Positions 1 to 5,401 of a stretch of 6,455 nucleotides of DNA are shown here, one piece after another. The stretch is from Oscillospiraceae bacterium (GTDB lineage: Bacteria; Bacillota_A; Clostridia; Oscillospirales; Oscillospiraceae), in the NCBI GenBank assembly GCA_902789835.1, contig CADAPN010000125.1:1-6455 (forward strand). Direction: 5' to 3'. How positions within the stretch are numbered: position 1 is the stretch's first letter; the number at the start of each line of letters is the position of its first letter. Below the pieces are notes generated by a model. The model ran no database searches, was not told where the DNA came from, and saw only the letters and a program-made list of their open reading frames with translations. A program made the position numbers and the translations under genes.

Positions 1-682
1 CGTCTGCAATCAACTGCTCGGCAGTCGCCTTTTCCTCACTGAAATGGGACCAGGTATTGGCATAGCGCACCCGAAGCCGCGCTTCCGGCGCCACGCTTCG
101 AATTCCCAGAAGGAAGGCCGTGTAGCCGGAGATGACCTCCGGGTACGGAAAGGCCGCGACATAGCCCGCCCAGGCATCCTCCGGGGCGAGGTCCCCGCTG
201 TCGATCAGCTCCCGGAGCTTCAGTCCCGCCGCAACGCCGCTTGCATAGCGCACTTCATGAATGGCGCCCTTAAAGCTGTGATAATTGTCCGGCAGGGTCA
301 TTCCCGTGGCATCGAAGTAGGAAGCCTGGCAGAAGGTCACCTCCGGATAGCTCTCCGCCAGGGCGAGGATCTGATCCGAGGATCCGTTTGAGAAAATCAT
401 CCGGCAGCCCTGGCGCACCAGGCTTCGAATCGGCTCGTCCGTCTCACTGGCCAGGACATTGCTCATCGTCAGGATCTCCACACGGTTCTGGAGCGTATGC
501 TCCAGCGCGTCCCGGGCCAGAGAGAAATTATAGGTGTAGGGCGTCGCCTCGTCGTTTTCAAAGAGGAAACCGACCCGGATGCTTCCCCGGATCCGGCCGG
601 ACCGGGAAACGGCATTCACACTGAAGGCCAGCGCCAGAATCAGAAGACAGCTCAGGGCAGTGGAAAGATAGTGCCGTTTCAT
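1..682 (-). CDS. Exported BMP/PnrA-family solute-binding domain protein (partial, C-terminus outside window)
   Basis: The frame starts at ATG 682-680 and stays open to the left edge (227 codons). It opens with a signal sequence: MKRHY, a hydrophobic stretch at about 9-22 and VNA before Val25, with no lipobox cysteine. The mature part matches the BMP/PnrA (Med) solute-binding family, whose known members bind nucleosides such as purines. Seen in order: IRVGFLFENDEATPYTYNFS (35-54), where family members usually have a glycine-tryptophan-rich loop; then LVRQGCRMIFSNGSSD (88-103), YPEVTFCQA, EVRYASGVAAGLKL, GYVAAFPYPEVISGYTAFLLGIRSV in separate blocks, and NTWSHFSEEKATAEQLI near the edge. Those later blocks are hallmark family motifs. 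The usual family length is about 330-380 residues, so at least 100 residues lie outside, and a longer fusion to a membrane or signalling domain cannot be excluded. The gene lies 18 nt behind the receptor gene with no transporter genes in view, suggesting a binding or sensory partner of the receptor (inference). Confidence 0.86.
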   Translation of the reverse strand, partial: MKRHYLSTALSCLLILALAFSVNAVSRSGRIRGSIRVGFLFENDEATPYTYNFSLARDALEHTLQNRVEILTMSNVLASETDEPIRSLVRQGCRMIFSNGSSDQILALAESYPEVTFCQASYFDATGMTLPDNYHSFKGAIHEVRYASGVAAGLKLRELIDSGDLAPEDAWAGYVAAFPYPEVISGYTAFLLGIRSVAPEARLRVRYANTWSHFSEEKATAEQLIAD

Positions 683-688
683 GACTGT

Positions 689-696
689 CCCTCCTT
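689..696 (-). promoter_or_regulatory. Strong ribosome binding site for the BMP-type gene
   Basis: AAGGAGGG on the minus strand lies seven bases before ATG 682-680, inside the 18-nt gap after the receptor stop codon. It is the strongest ribosome site in the window. It supports both the start choice and expression of the partial gene from the same transcript. Confidence 0.8.
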
Positions 697-700
697 TTTC

Positions 701-3700
701 TCAGCGGGTTTGCCGTTCTCTCGCCTCTTCGGGTGTCAGGCCGTACAGTTTGCAGAGGTCGATGGTTCCGTTCTCCAGCAGTTTCAGCAGGATATCCGCC
801 GCCTGCGGATCAAACTGGGTCCCCCGGCCCTTTCTGAGCTCTCCGATCACATAGTCGAGGTCCAGCTTCTTTCGGTAGATGCGGTTGGCCGTCATGGCGT
901 CGAAAGCGTCCGCCACGCCGATGATGCGGGCAAAGGGCGGGATCTCCTCTCCCTTCAGGCCTTTCGGATATCCGCTTCCGTCCCAGTGCTCGTGATGATA
1001 GAGCGCGCCCTCCACCACATGGGGGATCAGGGTTACCCCCTTGAGGATTTCACCGCCACGGGTGGTATGGGACTTCATCACCCCGTATTCCTCGTCCGTC
1101 AGCCTGGCGGGTTTGTTCAGGATGCTGTCCGGGACGCCGATTTTCCCGATGTCGTGCATCTTTGCCGCTTTCCTGAGGTTTTCACATTCCCGGTCATTCC
1201 AGCCAAGCTCCCGTGCGATCATGACCGCATACTGGGAAACGCGTTCGGAATGCTCGCTGGTCCGCTGGTCCTTCGCATCCACGGTCTTGGCGATGGCGAT
1301 GATGGTCTGGTTTCCCATCTCAGCCTTCTTTCGCATGGAATCATAACGGCTCATGCCGACCAGCGAGGTGCAGGTGACCGCCGCAAGAAGGATGACGCCG
1401 AAGAAGTACAGCCGGAAGCCGAGGGTTTCGTGGAAATTCTGGGTTTTTGTCAGGGAAAAGTTCCGCTCGGTCAGAATGCTGCTGCGCTCGTTGTCAAAGA
1501 CCGCCAGATGCAGGGTATAGGACCCCGCCGGAAGGTTGGTATAGACGATGGAGTTCAGGTTCGCCGGGGCGGTAACGGTCCAGTCCGTGTCAAAGCCCTC
1601 CAGAAAATAGCCCACCGGCAGCGTCTGGACGGAATAGTTGACAACCTCGGGAAGGAGTTCGATCCGGCTGATCCCTTCGCCCACTTCGATGGCCCTGCTC
1701 CGGTCGGTGCGAAACTCCATACTGTCCAGCCGGTATTTCGGAACCGCCAGCCGGTAGGGGGAAACCGACGCGTCATAGTCCCGGACATTGATGGAAAACA
1801 CGCCGGTGTCGCAGGGGAGGAAGAGATTGCCCGCTTCATCGCAGCAGGGCCAGGAGTTGGCCGTGAGAGAGCCGTTCAGGCCCCGCCTGGCATCCAGAAG
1901 CATGCACCTGAGCTCCCCCTCTTCCGAGAGGAGCTCGTCGCGGTCCGTTACATAGAGGCCGGCGCTGGACATGACAAAGAGCGTCTCTTCATCCCTCGCC
2001 CAGATGTCATAGTTGTTGAAGTAGGGGAAGCGGTCAAGCTGCCGGACCGAATAGTCCGGATTCATAAAACAGAGGCCGTTGCTTGTCACGAGAAAGACGC
2101 CCTCGTTTTTCGGATCCGCGACCGAACGCAGAATGACCTCCGAGCTGAGCCCGTCTTTTCGCGTCACCATCCGCTCGACGGCGCCGTCCCGGATAACCGC
2201 AATGCCGTCTCCGTCGGTTCCGGCAAGGACCGTTCCGTCGGGCAGCTCCGTGATGGTGAGAATCATGGAATTGATGAGTCCGTCCGCATGGCCGACGGTC
2301 TGTTCGACCGCGCCGTCCCGGATGAAGCTGATGCCGCTGTCGCTTCCGACGGCAATCCGCCCGTCGGAGAGCTCCGTCACAACGCGGCTGCGGTCTCCCG
2401 CGCCCTCCGCGCTTCCGTAGACGCGAAGCTCGCCGCTTTCATCCGCCTCCATCAGCCCCCGGCCGTAGGTGCAGATCCAGAGGTGGTTCCGCGAATCCCG
2501 GAGCAGGCAGCGGACGCGAAGCCCTTCCAGCCGCTCGCTCAGCTCATCCTTCACCGCGGCCGTACAGGCCCCGTTCACCACATCCAGGCCGCTGTCCGTG
2601 CCGAAGTACAGCTTTCCCTGCCAGGATTCCACCGCGTTGACCACCCGGTTCTCCATGCCGAGCGTGAAGTAGATATCACGGAAGGAAGATTCCGCCAGGC
2701 GCAGCAGGCCGAGCCGGGAGGAGGTAAACCACAGGTTTCCCTGATAGTCCATCAGCATGTTGTCAATGGAGTTGTTAAACTCGTTCGTGTTGATGCGGTG
2801 ATAGCTCCCCTGGCTGTTCAGCATGGCAATGCCGTTGTCGGCGGAGATGAGCATTTCCCCTCTGTTTGTAAAATACAGATTGTTGATGCCCGAGAGCCCG
2901 TCACAGCGGATTTCCCGGATCAGGGCAAAGTCGTCGCCGGAAATACTGTAAAAAAGCAGTCGGTTGCCGCGGGTACCGGCCACCAGGCGGCCCGACCGGT
3001 CAAAGCCGCAGCATTTGAAGATCTCTCCGTCCGTCCGGCGAAGTGAAGATAGGATTTCTCCCCCGTGCAGCAGAAACAGGCGGCCGTCCTGGGTCACCGC
3101 GGCCACATTGCCGCGGCTGTCCGCCGAGGAACAGATGGTATAGTTCATCTCAGACAGGGTGCTTACTTTTCGCATCCCGCTGTTCAGGGTCAGAACGACA
3201 AGCGCGTCGGAGGTCCCGACATAGTAGTAGCCGTCCGCGCCGCGGACAATCGAGCGCACGGAATTGGAGGGAAGGCCGTTTTCCTGGTCGATGACGTTCA
3301 CAAGCTGTTCGTTGATGACGATGGCAAGACCGTTGTCGTTTGTTCCGATCCAGAGCCGCCCTTCCTCATCCACATACAGACAGTTGGCATTTCGGACCGT
3401 GTCCAGCTGATCCATCCAGCGAAATTCCGATCCGTTGTAGCGATAAAGCCCGGCATAGGTTCCAATCCACAGGATGCCGTCCGCTGTCTGGGCAATGTCG
3501 TTCGCCTCTCCGCAGGGAAGGCCGTTGCCGCTGCTGTATACGGTCTGGACATAGCTGTCATAGCCGTCGTGAGCCGCCTCGGCCGCGCCGCCGGAAAGAG
3601 AGAAAAGCAGGCCGAGGGCGAGAAGAATGCTCAGGGTATTCGACCCTCGCCCGTGATGCCAGTGCAGGTGCAGGCTCCTGCCCCGAAGCTTCAGCACGCG

Positions 3701-4219
3701 AAGCAGCAGAAACAGGGCGAAAACCGTCAGCAGCTTATCCAGGAAGTCCACATAAGCCTGACCGATCAGGGAGCACAGGAGCCTCGGAAGCCGGCGTCCT
3801 TCCAGAACGGAAAACACCGCGTCCCCGAAGCGGTTGCCGGTCAGGCCATCATTCAGCAGCAGGTTCAGCGGCACGGAGACCAGAATAGCCAGGACCGTCG
3901 CCTGGCCGGCGACAGACATCGCCCCCAGAAAGGTATCCATGGCGTGATTTTTCAGGCCGCGGCCGACGATCATCGCCAGCACAATGCTTGTCAGGCCGTA
4001 AGCCCAGGCCGACGGGTCGGAGAGACTTCTGACGATGTTTCCCGTGACGCCGACCATCGCGCCGCAGACCGGTCCCATGATATAGGCGCACAGCACCGTT
4101 CCGAAGGAGTCCAGCCAAAGCGGCAGGGACAGGCGCGTGCAGAGCAGGGCCCCGCCCACGTTCATCAGCACGCAGAGGGCGGCAAAGAGACCGATCTGCC
4201 AGCTTTTCCAGTGTTTCAT
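701..4219 (-). CDS. Multi-domain membrane receptor: ECF S-like helices, 14-blade propeller, Y_Y_Y, HD-GYP
   Basis: A 1172-residue protein starting at ATG 4219, with GAGG seven bases upstream. Residues 1-178 hold five or six hydrophobic helices. WLDSFGTVLCAYIMGP and GAMVGVTGNIV resemble ECF-transporter S components; a 5TM receptor of the LytS type is the alternative. A basic loop (178-191) leads to a signal-peptide-like helix (194-215). Residues 236-812 hold about 14 regulator-propeller repeats such as DGILWIGTYAGLYRY and EGRLWIGTNDNGLAI, enough for two seven-bladed propellers. A Y_Y_Y domain follows (about 820-925; YFLEGFDTDW, LPAGSYTLHL). A transmembrane helix at 934-955 leads to a cytoplasmic HD-GYP domain (970-1150) with all expected metal ligands: His990, His1022-Asp1023 in MHDIGKIG, His1051, His1075-His1076 and Asp1104, plus GYP at 1083-1085. 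HD-GYP proteins hydrolyse cyclic di-GMP or related dinucleotides; this activity is predicted. The protein probably senses an extracellular ligand or a binding protein and signals inward. Two exported binding-protein genes flank it. Confidence 0.93.
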   Translation of the reverse strand: MKHWKSWQIGLFAALCVLMNVGGALLCTRLSLPLWLDSFGTVLCAYIMGPVCGAMVGVTGNIVRSLSDPSAWAYGLTSIVLAMIVGRGLKNHAMDTFLGAMSVAGQATVLAILVSVPLNLLLNDGLTGNRFGDAVFSVLEGRRLPRLLCSLIGQAYVDFLDKLLTVFALFLLLRVLKLRGRSLHLHWHHGRGSNTLSILLALGLLFSLSGGAAEAAHDGYDSYVQTVYSSGNGLPCGEANDIAQTADGILWIGTYAGLYRYNGSEFRWMDQLDTVRNANCLYVDEEGRLWIGTNDNGLAIVINEQLVNVIDQENGLPSNSVRSIVRGADGYYYVGTSDALVVLTLNSGMRKVSTLSEMNYTICSSADSRGNVAAVTQDGRLFLLHGGEILSSLRRTDGEIFKCCGFDRSGRLVAGTRGNRLLFYSISGDDFALIREIRCDGLSGINNLYFTNRGEMLISADNGIAMLNSQGSYHRINTNEFNNSIDNMLMDYQGNLWFTSSRLGLLRLAESSFRDIYFTLGMENRVVNAVESWQGKLYFGTDSGLDVVNGACTAAVKDELSERLEGLRVRCLLRDSRNHLWICTYGRGLMEADESGELRVYGSAEGAGDRSRVVTELSDGRIAVGSDSGISFIRDGAVEQTVGHADGLINSMILTITELPDGTVLAGTDGDGIAVIRDGAVERMVTRKDGLSSEVILRSVADPKNEGVFLVTSNGLCFMNPDYSVRQLDRFPYFNNYDIWARDEETLFVMSSAGLYVTDRDELLSEEGELRCMLLDARRGLNGSLTANSWPCCDEAGNLFLPCDTGVFSINVRDYDASVSPYRLAVPKYRLDSMEFRTDRSRAIEVGEGISRIELLPEVVNYSVQTLPVGYFLEGFDTDWTVTAPANLNSIVYTNLPAGSYTLHLAVFDNERSSILTERNFSLTKTQNFHETLGFRLYFFGVILLAAVTCTSLVGMSRYDSMRKKAEMGNQTIIAIAKTVDAKDQRTSEHSERVSQYAVMIARELGWNDRECENLRKAAKMHDIGKIGVPDSILNKPARLTDEEYGVMKSHTTRGGEILKGVTLIPHVVEGALYHHEHWDGSGYPKGLKGEEIPPFARIIGVADAFDAMTANRIYRKKLDLDYVIGELRKGRGTQFDPQAADILLKLLENGTIDLCKLYGLTPEEARERQTR

Positions 4220-4235
4220 CGATGCGCCTCTTTTC

Positions 4236-5186
4236 TCAAATCCCCAGCCAGTCGGCGTTCAGGGCATGCTGGCGGTACCAGCGCTCATACTCTCCGGACT
4301 CCACCACGTCCCGGATGATGTCGTTGACAAAGGCAATGAGCTGATTTTCCCCTTTTCGGGCAGCAATCCGGTCGCCGCGGCACTCCTCCGCCATGCCGAA
4401 GCCGAGATTCTCCACCAGCATCAGCCCGCAGTCCGGATTGGACTCCAGGTACGACCGGGCCGTCTCCCGGTCCACCATGGCGGCATCCGCTTTTCCCTGC
4501 TGCAGGGCAAGATAGACCTCGCGAACGGAAACAAGACGCCGGAACTGACGGTAGTCGGTGACCCCCTCGGCCAGCAGGCTCTCCTGCAGCGTTCCGCGCT
4601 GGGCAGCCAGGTCCCGTCCCGCAAGATCCTCCAGGGAGCGGATTTCTTCCCGGTCCTCTGTACGGATCAGAAGACCGGAGCTCTCGGTATCCTCCGAAAA
4701 ATGATAGCCCAGGGACAGCGTATACTGAGCCGCACGTCCCGGTGTGTAGGCCAAGGCGGATATGGCGAGGTCACATTCTCCCAGCGCCAGAGAGGGAAGC
4801 ACCTCGGTAAACTTCATCGGGACAATTTCCAGCGTCACGCCCATCCGCTCGGCAATCATGCGGGCCAGCTCCATATCGGCGCCGATATATCGGTCCTGCC
4901 CGCTGAGAGCCGGATCAATGTACTCCTGGGGCGCAAAATAGGGCTCGGTCGCCACCCGAAGCACGCCGACCTCCCGGATTCGGGCCAGGCGGCCCTCCGC
5001 GTCCTCGGGAATTCCGTCACGGCTGTCCATAACGGCGTCCACAAATCCGAACGCATTCTCCCCGTAGGTTTCCGCCCGTGCAGCGCCGGCCGCGCCGGAA
5101 ATCAGCATCGCGCAGAGCAGCAGACAGAACAACAGCCGCCGGCCGCCTGTCTTCAGAGAACAGTGTATGTTTTCGGCCATGTTCAT
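4236..5186 (-). CDS. Exported family 3 (amino-acid type) solute-binding protein
   Basis: A 316-residue protein with an N-terminal signal: a basic n-region (KTGGRR at 12-17), a hydrophobic core at about 18-33 and AARA before Glu39, a plausible signal peptidase I site. There is no convincing lipobox. After a linker at 39-72, the family 3 periplasmic-binding domain (SBP_bac_3) covers about 73-307. GVLRVATEPYFAP opens lobe one, followed by IGADMELARMIAERMG, then TPGR with Arg151 where the family binds the ligand alpha-carboxylate. The second hinge and lobe contain LAAQRGTLQESL and AAMVDRETA, with Asp239 where the family binds the alpha-amino group. The intact Arg/Asp pair suggests a true amino-acid ligand, not identified here. 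No permease or ATPase gene is adjacent. The gene ends 16 nt before a large receptor gene, so a sensory role through that receptor is the likely reading (inference). First gene of the three-gene unit. Confidence 0.88.
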   Translation of the reverse strand: MNMAENIHCSLKTGGRRLLFCLLLCAMLISGAAGAARAETYGENAFGFVDAVMDSRDGIPEDAEGRLARIREVGVLRVATEPYFAPQEYIDPALSGQDRYIGADMELARMIAERMGVTLEIVPMKFTEVLPSLALGECDLAISALAYTPGRAAQYTLSLGYHFSEDTESSGLLIRTEDREEIRSLEDLAGRDLAAQRGTLQESLLAEGVTDYRQFRRLVSVREVYLALQQGKADAAMVDRETARSYLESNPDCGLMLVENLGFGMAEECRGDRIAARKGENQLIAFVNDIIRDVVESGEYERWYRQHALNADWLGI

Positions 5187-5227
5187 GGGAATCCTTTCTT
5201 CAAAACAGAACGACACCTGTCAGGCAT
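5183..5227 (-). CDS. Possible 14-codon leader ORF coupled to the solute-binding protein
   Basis: ATG at 5227-5225 is preceded by GGGAG five bases upstream (5237-5233), an acceptable ribosome site just inside the predicted transcript. The frame reads MPDRCRSVLKKGFP and stops at TGA 5185-5183. That stop overlaps the ATG of the solute-binding protein gene in an ATGA arrangement typical of translational coupling. An in-frame ATG at 5239 would make an 18-codon version but sits at the predicted transcription start. The peptide resembles nothing I recognise, and so short an open frame could arise by chance. Confidence 0.25.
   Translation of the reverse strand: MPDRCRSVLKKGFP
5187..5197 (-). promoter_or_regulatory. 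Ribosome binding site fixing the start of the solute-binding protein
   Basis: AAAGGA (5197-5192) lies 5 nt before ATG at 5186-5184. The next ATG, two codons on, would be 11 nt away, and the GTG further upstream at 5216 has no ribosome site. The ATG at 5186 is therefore the best start. Confidence 0.6.
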
Positions 5228-5244
5228 ACAATCTCCCATTAGAT

Positions 5245-5273
5245 AGCATACCATAGATCTGCAGAAAAATCAT
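5245..5273 (-). promoter_or_regulatory. Probable extended -10 promoter for the three-gene signalling operon
   Basis: On the minus strand TGGTATGCT (5253-5245) matches the extended -10 pattern TGnTATAAT, with TATGCT as the -10 hexamer. A 17-bp spacer separates it from ATGATT (5273-5268), which shares only the central TGA with TTGACA. A weak -35 is normal for an extended -10 promoter. The surrounding stretch (about 5225-5310) is much more A+T-rich than the genes on either side. Predicted transcription would start near 5238, roughly 50 nt before the solute-binding protein start codon. Confidence 0.5.
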
Positions 5274-5299
5274 TCATAAATTCCATATTCTTTGCAGAT
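5257..5299. repeat. Short inverted repeat overlapping the -35 region
   Basis: ATCTGCA at 5257-5263 and TGCAGAT at 5293-5299 form 7-bp arms separated by 29 bp. The inner arm falls in the spacer of the predicted promoter. It could be an operator half-site pair or a chance repeat, since seven bases is short. No regulator family can be assigned from this sequence. Confidence 0.2.
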
Positions 5300-5336
5300 T
5301 TTTTGTTTCCATGTGCACGTCAGCGCCGGAAAAGGC

Positions 5337-5378
5337 ATTGCGCCCGGTCTCTTCGGCACAGAAGAAACCGGGCGCAAT
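5337..5378 (-). terminator. Probable intrinsic terminator after methionine gamma-lyase
   Basis: A perfect 12-bp inverted repeat, ATTGCGCCCGGT (5337-5348) with ACCGGGCGCAAT (5367-5378), continues after one C/A mismatch into a further 5-bp stem (5350-5354 with 5361-5365) and a 6-nt loop. Read on the minus strand, the stem is followed at 5336-5326 by GCCTTTTCC, a short T-tract. There is no T-tract on the plus side. It lies 23 nt beyond the lyase stop codon. The weak T-run leaves open some read-through into the next unit. Confidence 0.75.
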
Positions 5379-5401
5379 AGCTTGAACCGTTCTCAGAATT
5401 C

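Noticed and set aside
497..3046. An 849-codon open frame on the plus strand, antisense to the receptor gene.
   Set aside because: Its translation has no recognisable domain, and it runs opposite a gene with clear propeller, Y_Y_Y and HD-GYP motifs. Long antisense frames are common over G+C-rich coding DNA.
5187..5216. GTG at 5216 as the start of the family 3 binding protein, adding ten residues.
   Set aside because: It has no ribosome site, while ATG at 5186 has AAAGGA at good spacing and leaves a normal signal peptide.
3065..5246. Plus-strand open frames at 3065-4318 (417 codons) and 4137-5246 (369 codons).
   Set aside because: Both are mirror frames of the receptor and family 3 binding protein genes, with low-complexity Gln/His/Arg-rich translations and no supporting ribosome site or domain.
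5337..5378. The hairpin as a riboswitch or as a bidirectional terminator.
   Set aside because: It is a simple stem-loop with no further conserved structure, it lies upstream of the predicted promoter, and it has a T-tract only on the minus strand.
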